In this document: piece after piece, positions 26,148-34,916 of the stretch
Numbering within the stretch: the stretch's first letter is position 1
Layout of the letters: every line of letters starts with the position of its first letter
From: Paenibacillus woosongensis
GTDB lineage: Bacteria; Bacillota; Bacilli; Paenibacillales; Paenibacillaceae
Reading direction: 5' to 3'
Assembly: GCF_009725165.1 (NCBI RefSeq)
Contig: NZ_WNZW01000014.1
Coordinates: 50,259 to 114,258 of the forward strand
Length of the DNA stretch: 64,000 nucleotides
Position numbers and translations under genes: made by a program
Notes under the pieces: generated by a model
Told to the model about the DNA's origin: nothing
The model's input: only the letters and a program-made list of their open reading frames with translations
Database searches by the model: none

Positions 26148-26930
26148 TCACACCCGCTTCTGCTCCTCCATTTTCACGACGATCACTTTCTGTATCATTT
26201 CGCGCAGCTTCTCCAGAAAGGGGAGCGAAATACCATCGTCGGTAATAAGCACGCTGATTCTTTTGACTTCCATTCCGAATAAGAAGGCGCTCTGGTTCAT
26301 TTTTGAAGAATCAGCCAATAATATGAGCTGACGAGCTTGGTCTGAAAGCCTCTGAGCTACACTCTGCGGCTCCACCTTAGAGAAATACAAGCCTTGCTGC
26401 ATAACCCCAGCGCATGAAAACATAGCTTTATCGAAACGATACTGCTTCAGCTCTTGATGAAGCCTATGCCCTGACGTCAATCCGCTCTGATCCACCTCGC
26501 CGCCTACCATAAACACTTGGGATCGGCTATTCTTCTGTACCAGGTTAAAGGCAACCATAATCGAATTCGTCCCGATGACTAATTCTTTGTCCGCAGGGAT
26601 TAGCCGAGAGACGGCCAGTCCCGTCGTATTCCCGTCCAAAAAAACGCTGTCGCCGTCCTCTAAGAGATGAATCGCCTCTCTGGCGATCGCCTCTTTCTGC
26701 TCGAGATTATAATTAATACGCTGCGTATATGGCATTTCCCATGTTGTTTTTTCCCTTCGCTCAGCGCCGCCATAATTTCTGCGAACCAGTCCTTTTTCAT
26801 GCAAAATGCGCAAATCCCTGCGGATCGTTTCGACGGACAATTGATACTGATCCACTAAATTCTCGACAAGAACGCTGCCGTTGCGGCGGACTTCCTCCAA
26901 AATTTCGTTCCGTCTCCTTCTAGAATTCAT
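26148..26930 (-). CDS. DeoR family transcriptional regulator
   Basis: The 260-residue protein has the DeoR helix-turn-helix (RRNEILEEVRRNGSVLVENL, then YQLSVETIRRDLRILHEKG) and the DeoRC sugar-phosphate sensor domain, including DSVFLDGNTTGLAV and LADSSKMNQSAF. DeoR members usually bind phosphorylated sugars or nucleosides. It is embedded in the operon between the binding protein and the phosphodiesterase, so it probably controls the whole unit. The start is ATG at 26930, eight bases after AAGGAG. Confidence 0.88.
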   Translation of the reverse strand: MNSRRRRNEILEEVRRNGSVLVENLVDQYQLSVETIRRDLRILHEKGLVRRNYGGAERREKTTWEMPYTQRINYNLEQKEAIAREAIHLLEDGDSVFLDGNTTGLAVSRLIPADKELVIGTNSIMVAFNLVQKNSRSQVFMVGGEVDQSGLTSGHRLHQELKQYRFDKAMFSCAGVMQQGLYFSKVEPQSVAQRLSDQARQLILLADSSKMNQSAFLFGMEVKRISVLITDDGISLPFLEKLREMIQKVIVVKMEEQKRV

Positions 26931-26955
26931 GGGAATCACTCCTTTTAGAGCGATC

Positions 26956-28359
26956 TTATTTGTGCTCTTCCAGCAGCTTTGTCGCTTCTGCCTGAAGACT
27001 CTTCAGTGAGTCTGCTGGCGAGACTTTGTTCGAGTAAACATTCATAATCGCCGTATTCACCGCGTCCTGGATCATGCTTCCGGCAGCCGTAGCGACAGGA
27101 GCTTTCCCGTGAGGAAACACCTCTTTGAAGGCTTGTTCCTTTTGAGGATTGGCCTCGTAATCCTGCTTCAATACGTCGACATCCTGGGAAGACAGAGTAG
27201 CCGGGAAGTAACCGGTTTTGGCTCCATAGATCGCTTGCCCTTCCGGACCTGCAAAATATTTCAAGAATAACCAGCCAGCAAGCTCCTGCTCAGGCTTGGT
27301 CTTGAACAGTACCTGATTTCCGCCGCCAATATTCGTTGTTGGGTTGCTTGGGTCCCCTTGCGGGATAATTGTGATTCCCCACCCGAACTTATCGCCAATC
27401 AATTCCAGCTTGGAGGTCGTTCTGGCCGTTGTGCCAATTTCCATGGCGGCGCGGCCATTCGTGAATTCTTGCTCCGTATCCTCGGCGACCAGGATGGCCT
27501 TCTGATCGAGCAGGTTCTTATATACGGTCAGCAGCTCCACGGCTTGGGGATTATCGAAATTGACGCCGGACAGATCAGGACTAATCGGATCGATTCCATA
27601 TGTGCTCAATGAGGTCATGAAGTTAAAACCATGGGAACCATATCCTGTGCCATTGCCGATGACAAGCGCTGGAACGCCGGTTTTCTTATAGATGTCGAGG
27701 GCCTGCTGCTCGAACTCTTTCCATGATTTGGCCGGAGCATCATAACCCGCTTGTTTAAGAATGTCGGTGTTATAGTAGATCCCGGTTGAGCTGTTGCCGT
27801 GAGGCCAGCTCATCGTCTTGCCTTCATAGGCCGGAATGCGTTGACGATCCAAGACCGCTGGGAGAATGTCATCGATTTCCGTTTGCGTTAATCCGTACTG
27901 AGGATCGTTGATGTAGGTGTCCAGCGGGACGATCTGGTCCGCTTTCATATATTGCAGCACATCGCCCTCGTTGGCCATGGCTACCGCTGGCAGCCCGCCT
28001 CCTTGGAGCGCGGCTCGCAGCTTCTGGTTCAACTCCGTATAAGAACCCTGAAAGACTTCATTAACGATGATTTTTCCTTCATACTCTTTATTAAATTGCG
28101 CAACGATTTCTTTGACCGCATCCCCGTAAATGCTAGCTTGAATATGCCAGAAATCAATTTTTACCGGCCCGTTCTTGCCCAGCTCAATGTCATTGCCTGC
28201 CGGCTTTTCCGCCGAACTCGCATTGGCACCAGCAGCGCTGGAACCTTCTGAGCTTGTATTGCTTGCTTGACTCCCTCCGCAAGCTACCGTAACTATGGAC
28301 ATCACAAGAATAACCGCCACTACAGATAAAAATCTTTGAATCGTATGATTGAACGGCAT
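26956..28359 (-). CDS. ABC transporter substrate-binding lipoprotein, UgpB/family 1
   Basis: The 467-residue protein has a lipoprotein signal peptide (VMSIVTVACGG; cysteine near residue 27), a Ser/Ala-rich linker, and an extracellular solute-binding family 1 domain (VKIDFWHIQASIYGDAVKEI). It resembles UgpB and multiple-sugar binding proteins. It lies fifth in the operon, after the two permeases and two enzymes, which is unusual because binding-protein genes normally come first. GGAG lies eight bases before the ATG. The ligand may be a phosphodiester or nucleotide-like compound, inferred only from the neighbours. Confidence 0.88.
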   Translation of the reverse strand: MPFNHTIQRFLSVVAVILVMSIVTVACGGSQASNTSSEGSSAAGANASSAEKPAGNDIELGKNGPVKIDFWHIQASIYGDAVKEIVAQFNKEYEGKIIVNEVFQGSYTELNQKLRAALQGGGLPAVAMANEGDVLQYMKADQIVPLDTYINDPQYGLTQTEIDDILPAVLDRQRIPAYEGKTMSWPHGNSSTGIYYNTDILKQAGYDAPAKSWKEFEQQALDIYKKTGVPALVIGNGTGYGSHGFNFMTSLSTYGIDPISPDLSGVNFDNPQAVELLTVYKNLLDQKAILVAEDTEQEFTNGRAAMEIGTTARTTSKLELIGDKFGWGITIIPQGDPSNPTTNIGGGNQVLFKTKPEQELAGWLFLKYFAGPEGQAIYGAKTGYFPATLSSQDVDVLKQDYEANPQKEQAFKEVFPHGKAPVATAAGSMIQDAVNTAIMNVYSNKVSPADSLKSLQAEATKLLEEHK

Positions 28360-28373
28360 GTTCTCTACTCCTC

Positions 28374-29789
28374 CTATTTGTGGGCTAACAGCTTGTCTAT
28401 TTGAACCGTTTCTCCGTAAACCGGATAAAAACGGGGGATGCTTCTGCTATCGAATAATGTCGGATGAACGCTGTGAAGCGGAATCACAACCTTCGGCTGG
28501 ATCCTTGCCGTCAAATCGCTGATTTCTTGCGGAGCGGCATGGCCGCCTGTCGCGAAATAATGATATTGAACGCCGAATTCTGTTAGCCAGCGGTGCAGCG
28601 TCTCATCATTCGCTGTTAGCGGATTGCCGTCGGCATGGACGTAATGCGAGATCTGCGAACGATCGCCCAGACATTCCAGTTCAGCCATCAGCGGCAGCTG
28701 ATTATACGGAAGGTACACACAGTATTGCGCCTTGTTGGCAGTAACTTCGGATAGCGAAATCGTCTTATACGGCAGAACAATACTGCTGTCTACGGATAGC
28801 GAGTTCAGCGTCGGCAATACGCGAATTACCTCTTCAGCCAGCGTCAACGCCGCATTCCCTGCCAATGCCGCAATGCCGATGCGAGTGGCCTCATACCACA
28901 GCACAGCCGTGCTTGCATCCATAACAAGCGTACGCCCAGCCTCCTTGGTTGCAAGAATGAAATCGGCGACCCGCTCCACATTCCTCCCTAGAATATTAAC
29001 GTAGACGAGGCCCGCTGCCTGTTCGATTACGTCCCGGTAGCGAACGGCAACATCCGTCTCAAGCCGATCCTCAGGCTGGCGGAACAAGGTGTTCGGACGC
29101 AGCCGCGTGCCTTCAGTAATCAATACTTCAACCCCTTCATTCCGGCACAGCTCGATAAAGCGATCCATACGGTGCGAATGTCTGCCATGGCGGCGCCAAT
29201 CCGCTGTGAAGCCGATCTTCGTTCCGGAAGCGGTCTTCAAGATGAACCCCGAACAACCCGGCGTATCATGATCCACCTCGATGATGGTAAGCCGCACTTT
29301 TCCTTCCTCGTCCAGCGCAATCTCTTGAAGATCTTCCAGCGGAATGATGCGGCCCTTCGTATCTCCGTACTCGCCTGAAGCGACGACAGCCCGATACACG
29401 GCATAAGCATCTTTGCTCATATAGATGGGTGTGTCCTCCGCAATATAAGGCAGAAGCGCCATATGGTCTTGATGGATATGGCTGATGAATACCTTCAGAT
29501 TGGGATATTGCGGCAGCTCTTGACGTTTCCATATTTCCTGGAGCTGCTCCATCGTCAGACCCTCCATCGCCTCCGGAGAATATAAATTAAGCAGGGGCGG
29601 AGTCGAACGGGTCAGCATATAGTGGCGCGCTCCTAGAGGAGGCTTCGTCTTCACATATTCATTGAACAATCCGCCCATGGGAAGTCCCAGGTCGAACACG
29701 AATCCCAACTCCTTATAGCCATATACGATTTGAACGCCGCCTATCGTGTTCATGCCGCTGTAAAACGTGATTTGATCCTGATCGTTCAA
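28374..29789 (-). CDS. RNase J-like (beta-CASP-type) MBL-fold hydrolase
   Basis: The 471-residue protein has the metallo-beta-lactamase motif SHIHQDHMALLPYI (about residue 103), a further metal motif near EVDHDTPGCSGF and TADWRRHGRHSH, an insert with ITEGTRL, and the C-terminal FATGGHAAPQEISDL followed by VVIPLHSVHP. That C-terminal pair resembles motifs B and C of RNase J/CPSF beta-CASP enzymes. It is therefore probably a nuclease or phosphodiesterase rather than a lactamase. The start is TTG at 29789 with AAGGAGG eight bases upstream. Its operon pairs it with a phosphodiesterase and a HAD phosphatase. Confidence 0.75.
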   Translation of the reverse strand: MNDQDQITFYSGMNTIGGVQIVYGYKELGFVFDLGLPMGGLFNEYVKTKPPLGARHYMLTRSTPPLLNLYSPEAMEGLTMEQLQEIWKRQELPQYPNLKVFISHIHQDHMALLPYIAEDTPIYMSKDAYAVYRAVVASGEYGDTKGRIIPLEDLQEIALDEEGKVRLTIIEVDHDTPGCSGFILKTASGTKIGFTADWRRHGRHSHRMDRFIELCRNEGVEVLITEGTRLRPNTLFRQPEDRLETDVAVRYRDVIEQAAGLVYVNILGRNVERVADFILATKEAGRTLVMDASTAVLWYEATRIGIAALAGNAALTLAEEVIRVLPTLNSLSVDSSIVLPYKTISLSEVTANKAQYCVYLPYNQLPLMAELECLGDRSQISHYVHADGNPLTANDETLHRWLTEFGVQYHYFATGGHAAPQEISDLTARIQPKVVIPLHSVHPTLFDSRSIPRFYPVYGETVQIDKLLAHK

Positions 29790-29809
29790 GGGTAATGCCT
29801 CCTTTATTT

Positions 29810-30652
29810 TTATGGATGAACTGCCAAGCGTTCCTCCAATTTCACTAGAAAATCCTCCAGGTCATCCAACGTACGAAGCCGAAGATCCCATTTCTCCTTA
29901 TCAAAGGTTTCGTACGGCGATATCCATATCGTGCGGCCCCCCATTTTCTTAACTGGATACAGATCGTTCCAGGCATTATCGCCAATGGAAACGATTTGGT
30001 CTGGGAAAATCCCGTTCCCGTTGATGTATTCCTGCAGATAGTCAGCTAATCCTTGGGGCTTGTTCCCGCCATAGATGACCGCATCGAAAACATTGTCCAG
30101 ACCAAGCCTTTCGACAAAATCCTGAGCAGCCTCTTTGGGGGAGTTGGTCATCAGCAGTTTATGGCGAACCGACTTTAACCCTCGCAGCGCTGCAGCTACT
30201 CCATCGTGAGGCTTGACGCAATTTAATGTCGAAATCATATCGCGGCGAATGCTCATAAAGGCTTGCGTTCGTACGGAAGCCGGCACATCGGCATAGTCGG
30301 CTATGGCGCCCACAACTCCCCAAGCATCTCCGATATATTGGATATCGCGAATGATATCCAAGGAGGCGCCCGATGGTTCTATCTTTTTTCCTTCCCAGTC
30401 ATATAAGCCAGCTATTTCTCCATTACGGTACTCTACGCCTGACTTAAGGGATCTACTGAAGAAATGGCCGATCTTTAGCGTATGCTTGCCGGCCAGAATC
30501 GACTCAGCCTCACGCTGCCACATCGACACACCGGAATTGCCGCCATGGCCTTGAAACAAATAAGATAGATAAGGTTCGATGAAGCTCTCATCCTGATATA
30601 AGGTGCCGTCCATATCCAGCACAAGTACTTGAATATTGTTTATCCATTCCAC
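29810..30652 (-). CDS. HAD family hydrolase (probable phosphatase)
   Basis: The 280-residue protein has HAD motif I LVLDMDGTLYQ (nucleophile Asp13, acid/base Asp15), motif II LMTNSP and motif IV SIGDNAWNDLYP, with an alpha-helical cap of about 100 residues between motifs I and II. It is probably a small-molecule phosphatase acting on a product of the neighbouring phosphodiesterases. The start is GTG at 30652, preceded by GGAG. It lies 21 bases after the permease stop and is clearly co-transcribed. Confidence 0.82.
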   Translation of the reverse strand: MEWINNIQVLVLDMDGTLYQDESFIEPYLSYLFQGHGGNSGVSMWQREAESILAGKHTLKIGHFFSRSLKSGVEYRNGEIAGLYDWEGKKIEPSGASLDIIRDIQYIGDAWGVVGAIADYADVPASVRTQAFMSIRRDMISTLNCVKPHDGVAAALRGLKSVRHKLLMTNSPKEAAQDFVERLGLDNVFDAVIYGGNKPQGLADYLQEYINGNGIFPDQIVSIGDNAWNDLYPVKKMGGRTIWISPYETFDKEKWDLRLRTLDDLEDFLVKLEERLAVHP

Positions 30653-30673
30653 CGCTGTCGTCTCCTCTTCTGT

Positions 30674-31576
30674 TCAGCCTTTGATTCCTGAAGCCGCAAT
30701 CCCCGAATGAAACCACTTCTGAGCTGCAAAGTATAGCAATACGATCGGCAATACGGTAAACGTCGCGGCAGCCATCAATTGATGATAATTCGATCCGTTC
30801 TCACTGACGAAGTAGAGCAATCCCACCTGCAGCGGGCGAATCGCTTCCGTAGAAGTAATGATCAGCGGCCAGGATACAGCATTCCATTTGCCGATGAAGC
30901 TCAGCAAGCCTGCGGTAATTAAGCTGGAGCTCGAGAGCGGCAGAAGGACGGAATACAAATAGCGAAAGCTGGACATTCCATCGACCTGCGAAGCTTCCCA
31001 GTAGTCTTTCGGGACAGACAGAAAGGCTTGCCTTAGCAAGAATATAGAGAACGCATCCGCCAAGAAAGGCACCATGATTCCCATATAACTGTCATAGAAG
31101 CCCTTTCCACCCGTGCCCATCCAATCATTGCCGCCCGCAAACGGAATATGCCGCAGCGTAACGAAATTCGGAACTAAAGTGATATCGTAGGGAATCATCA
31201 TCGTCGCTACAACGAGCATGAAGATGAGTCCTCTGCCTTTGAATGAGAAATGCGAAATAGAATAGGCAATCGGAATGCATATGATCAGTTGAAGCGCCGT
31301 CCCCAAAACAGCAACGATGATCGTATTCCAGAAGTACCGGCCGAAGGTGGACTCCGGCTTCATCCAAGCCGCTTCATAATTGCTGAACATCAGCTCCTTC
31401 GGAAAAAAGACCGGCGGCATCATATTAATCTCCTCTGCGCTCTTTAGCGAGGTTAGAATCATCCATACGAACGGAAACAGCGCAAGCGCAGCTATGGCCA
31501 GGACAATGATCGTAACGACTGTCCAGGAGATCCGGTAATAGAGCCGGGCGTAATTGAACCGTTCAACTTTCATCAT
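30674..31576 (-). CDS. Carbohydrate-type ABC permease, MalG/UgpE family
   Basis: The 300-residue protein has six membrane segments and the EAA loop motif in WEASQVDGMSSFRYLYSVLLPLS. Its layout matches the MalG/UgpE half of CUT1 importers. GGAGG is placed for either of two consecutive ATG codons (31576 or 31573). No ATPase gene is present in this operon, so a shared MsmX/UgpC-type ATPase encoded elsewhere is expected. Confidence 0.9.
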   Translation of the reverse strand: MMKVERFNYARLYYRISWTVVTIIVLAIAALALFPFVWMILTSLKSAEEINMMPPVFFPKELMFSNYEAAWMKPESTFGRYFWNTIIVAVLGTALQLIICIPIAYSISHFSFKGRGLIFMLVVATMMIPYDITLVPNFVTLRHIPFAGGNDWMGTGGKGFYDSYMGIMVPFLADAFSIFLLRQAFLSVPKDYWEASQVDGMSSFRYLYSVLLPLSSSSLITAGLLSFIGKWNAVSWPLIITSTEAIRPLQVGLLYFVSENGSNYHQLMAAATFTVLPIVLLYFAAQKWFHSGIAASGIKG

Positions 31577-31589
31577 GCTGCCCTCCTTA

Positions 31590-32648
31590 TTAGCGCAGGT
31601 AATGCACTCTTTTCTCCCCGTATTTGTATTGAATCCAAGTCAGCGATAATATGATGACGAACAGGAACATCGATACCGCCGAGGCATAGCCGACCTGGCC
31701 ATGCACATAGAAGGCTCTAAAAATATATAGCGGCAAAGACATCGTTGTACCAAGCGGACCGCCATCCCCGCCGCTAATGACGTAAAAGGCGTTAAACGCT
31801 TCGAAAGATCCGATTACCGATATGATCGAAAGGAGGAACACCATCGGAGACAATAGCGGCCATGTGACATGGCGCATGATTTTTAGCGTTCCGGCGCCGT
31901 CGATGTTGGCGGCCTCGTACAATTCCGGCGAGACGTTGCTCATGCCGGCCAGAAAGATGACGATATTGAACCCCACGCTCGCCCATATCGTAAACAGCAT
32001 AATGACGATCAGTGCATAAGACGGCCCGGCAAAACCCGTCGGAATATAGGCCGGCCATTGTCCCCCGAACATCCGGGCGATGTGAACCAGTATTGGGTCT
32101 GGATCCGACAGCCAGTTCTGCGGCTGTAATCCAACGCGCTCCAAACCGGCATTCGCAATGCCGACATTCGAATGGAAAATCCATTTGAACACAAATCCAG
32201 CGGCGACCTGAGAAGTTATATAGGGAATGAAGAAAATCGTCCGCAATATGCCCCTGCCTTTGATTTTTTGAAACAAATAAAAAGCTAATAGAAAGGACAG
32301 GAATATAGATATCGGGATCGTTCCTATTGCGTAATAGACTGTGACCATCAAGCTGTTGCCTACCGGACCAAGCTGCCATCCCAGCAGCATATCCTTATAT
32401 ATCAGACCTTCGGTGAAGATCTTGGAAAAATTGCTCAGGCCAATGAACTTCTCCGGTACGAATCCCCATTTCCATAAGCTGATCCAAGCCCCGAATACAA
32501 GCGGCCAAAAACGAAAGATGAATAACAGCAGCAAGGCCGGCAGCGCGTAAGCGATTCCGATCCATGCTTGCCTTCGCGTAAATTTAGATGTTTTTTGCTT
32601 GGTCGCAATCTGCTGCCTCATTTGCTTTATGCTCGATACCAATTCCAT
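31590..32648 (-). CDS. Carbohydrate-type ABC permease, MalF/UgpA family
   Basis: The 352-residue protein has six membrane segments after a basic N-terminus, and the EAA motif YEAANIDGAGTLKIMRHVTWP. It is the first gene of the seven-gene operon. The start is ATG at 32648, seven bases after GGAGG; the 20 codons upstream lack a ribosome site. It pairs with the downstream MalG/UgpE-type permease. Confidence 0.9.
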   Translation of the reverse strand: MELVSSIKQMRQQIATKQKTSKFTRRQAWIGIAYALPALLLLFIFRFWPLVFGAWISLWKWGFVPEKFIGLSNFSKIFTEGLIYKDMLLGWQLGPVGNSLMVTVYYAIGTIPISIFLSFLLAFYLFQKIKGRGILRTIFFIPYITSQVAAGFVFKWIFHSNVGIANAGLERVGLQPQNWLSDPDPILVHIARMFGGQWPAYIPTGFAGPSYALIVIMLFTIWASVGFNIVIFLAGMSNVSPELYEAANIDGAGTLKIMRHVTWPLLSPMVFLLSIISVIGSFEAFNAFYVISGGDGGPLGTTMSLPLYIFRAFYVHGQVGYASAVSMFLFVIILSLTWIQYKYGEKRVHYLR

Positions 32649-32715
32649 TGGCTTCCCTCCTTCTAGAATTAGTATAGGGGGCGAGTATGCGTAGAATATT
32701 AGGTTCAAATTAATT

Positions 32716-32757
32716 GTCTGTTTAATTGATGTCGTGTTTTAATCTTTATTTGTCGTT
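32716..32757 (-). promoter_or_regulatory. Repeated GTC-TTTAAT boxes upstream of the seven-gene operon
   Basis: On the + strand GTCTGTTTAAT (32716) and GTCGTGTTTTAAT (32731) repeat with a 15-base shift, and TGTCGTT follows at 32751. Direct repeats of this type upstream of the first gene are the usual arrangement for DeoR-family operators, and the operon encodes a DeoR protein. The assignment is inference; no strong promoter hexamers could be fixed. Confidence 0.4.
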
Positions 32758-32825
32758 CCGATAATAAAGCGGTAATTTACCCCGGAGAAAACAGTAAACT
32801 ACTTCAACGGTCATATCACAGCAAC

Positions 32826-32856
32826 ACAAAAATGACGCCGGTAAGTACCGGCGCCA
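32826..32856 (-). terminator. Hairpin resembling a terminator
   Basis: GACGCCGG/CCGGCGCC (32834-32855) forms an eight-pair stem with one wobble pair and a six-base loop. On the reverse strand it is followed by ATTTTTGTG. It lies about 400 bases beyond the end of the kinase-like gene and upstream of the importer operon, where it may insulate that operon. Confidence 0.55.
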
Positions 32857-33244
32857 GATGCTATGCGGATTCACTCCAATCCTATTAAAGTTTCACTCTC
32901 CCCCCATTTTCAACTAGCCACTCCCCCGTCTCCCAGTCGTTAAGCTCTGCCGTTTTCGGCTGTCGCCTGTCGATTGATGATACCGATGATACCTAACGAT
33001 TTACGATTACCACCTGGCAGTTTGACGTTATCTAACGATTGCTATCGATGTTATTTCGCGGAGTATTCACTTGGTTGATATCTAACGGTTGTATATGCGG
33101 CTATTCTAACACTTTTTAAATGTTGCGACGATTTCGGCTTGAATAACGTGGATTACAACCGTTAAAATTCCTTAGCGCTCTTTTTCGACGGATTAACGAC
33201 TGTGGCAACCGTTAGAGTTCCTTGCTTCCTAGTTATCATATATT
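32857..33244. repeat. Gene-free stretch with TAACGRTTG-type repeats
   Basis: No credible gene is seen. TCTAACGATT and TCTAACGGTTGTA occur on one strand, and the inverse forms CAACCGTTAAAATTCCTT and CAACCGTTAGAGTTCCTT occur near 33158 and 33210, about 50 bases apart. The set looks like a decayed family of short intergenic repeats. Confidence 0.45.
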
Positions 33245-34105
33245 TCAAAAAAAGTGCTTCCAAGCTTCGTAAAACTCTGCTACGGATGAGTACCGCTGCT
33301 GCCGATCCGGCTCAACAGCCTTCAAGGATACCTCGTACAGCTCTGGGCTAGCCTCCCATTTCGAAAAGTCTCGATTCAGCCCTCCGCCAAGCAGCACAAA
33401 AGCCGTGGCCCCCATGTTGAACACGTTGGTTATTCCATCGATCGCAGCCCCCTTTTCAAATTCCTCCGGGGACATAAATCTGGCAGACCCCCACATCCTG
33501 CCCATGTGATTGGTAAAGGGCCCTTTCCGATAAAAGTCAATGTCACAGATCCTAGTAGAGTCTGACTCGAAATCATACATGATGCTGCCGTCATAAAAAT
33601 CAACGGCCACGTATCCCTTCTGCTCAACGGCAGCATGAAAGGCATAAATCTCATCCAAGGAAGCCAACCGCCGATCCACTGGTAGCTGTCTATATCGGTA
33701 AAACGGCGATGCAGGATCCGTGTACTTCGCCGGAGGCGGGAAGGACCAATGCGGATGAAGGTTCTCTCCCTCAATCCAATCAAACACAGCCGCATATCCA
33801 TCTTTCGTGGCGAAATGGTTCACTAGGTTAATCAAACTTCGGTGCGTCAAATCTGCATAGACAGTCATCGCCTGCTGCAGCCGCTGAACGGCCTCCATAA
33901 TATCCCCCTGATAATGCACCGTTTCTGCCCCGGCATACTTCACAAAAAGTTTGCGGCCATCTTCCTGCCTAACCCCAAATGAAATGTTGCCGGAATCCTG
34001 CTCGTGAAATACTGCGAACACCTCTCCCATGCTGTCCAGCCAAGAGAAATCATGAGAGGTTCGTAACGGGAAGGACTTGCTTTGAAGACGAATGGTTACC
34101 GTCAC
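33245..34105 (-). CDS. Protein-kinase-like protein
   Basis: The 286-residue protein shows protein-kinase-fold landmarks: an ATP-binding lysine in RKLFVKYAG, AVFDWIEGENLHP as hinge, VAVDFYDGSIMYD in place of the catalytic loop, ICDIDFYRKG in place of DFG, and SARFMSPEEFEKG like the activation/APE segment. The canonical HRD is absent. The start chosen is GTG at 34105 (GGGGGA five bases upstream) rather than the GTG at 34180, which has no clear site. Substrate and role are unknown; small-molecule phosphorylation is possible. Confidence 0.7.
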   Translation of the reverse strand: MTVTIRLQSKSFPLRTSHDFSWLDSMGEVFAVFHEQDSGNISFGVRQEDGRKLFVKYAGAETVHYQGDIMEAVQRLQQAMTVYADLTHRSLINLVNHFATKDGYAAVFDWIEGENLHPHWSFPPPAKYTDPASPFYRYRQLPVDRRLASLDEIYAFHAAVEQKGYVAVDFYDGSIMYDFESDSTRICDIDFYRKGPFTNHMGRMWGSARFMSPEEFEKGAAIDGITNVFNMGATAFVLLGGGLNRDFSKWEASPELYEVSLKAVEPDRQQRYSSVAEFYEAWKHFF

Positions 34106-34916
34106 TGAATTCCCCCTATAACAAAATCGACTTGCTCCCAGATTAACGCTTCTCACCCAGGTATAACGAATCTCAGACACTCTATTTGCCGTTTATCTTC
34201 CGTTTGGAGCAGTAAAGGACGAAATAACGTTACCCAGCTTCGTTACATTTTGCCTGAGGTTATTTTTATTCAAATAGCGATCGTGAGATTCGTTAACTAA
34301 CCTGTATTTGTTGCAGTTAAAATTAGACTTTCCACTTCAGGAGCTATGACTAACTGGATTTCTTACATTTAAAATGAACGATTATAGGTTTTGAAGGTGA
34401 AATAGGAGGTTTTAGATGGATGAAATACATCTAGTTCGAAAAACTATTCCCGTTGAACTAAATTAAATGCATGAAATACAGTTAGCTTCCCCTTTATCCC
34501 TACTCCAACGATTGTTCCATAATTATACAGCTGCCTGCACAAAGTATTGAAGCGTACTATTTAATTTAAAACGAATTCCACCACTAGCCAAAAACAAAGC
34601 GGACAACGAGATGAACATGAACAGCGTGAGCACGTAATAGCTATAGCATCTGATGAATCTGGCTCCATCCTCATGGCAATTCGGCAGGACGCTCGAGCAG
34701 AAACAAGACGCCTAATACAAATCGATGAGAATGCTGATCTGAGGTGTAATGACAAAGCTGCTGACCTAACCGGCCTGAAGCGCGGTGAATTATGTTAGAT
34801 GGAGCGAGAATATACCAACGCTCCCCCCCGATCCCATGATCAACAGATGTTGGCCTGAAGGAGAAAATCCAGCATGAAATCCGAAAATAGAAAATTCCCG
34901 ATCATTACAAGGATTT
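34106..34916. other. Gene-poor interval containing an intergenic repeat copy
   Basis: No gene with a credible start and ribosome site is seen. Positions 34348-34486 hold a copy of the CTAAxTGGATTT repeat family (CTAACTGGATTTCTTACATT, TTAGATGGATGAAATACATC, CATGAAATACAGTTAG). A stop-free forward frame from about 34570 to 34797 encodes a hydrophilic peptide that lacks a start codon for most of its length, perhaps a gene remnant. Confidence 0.5.

Noticed and set aside
34561..34797. Stop-free forward stretch that could be a small gene
   Set aside because: It lacks a start codon until late and has no ribosome site; at most a remnant.
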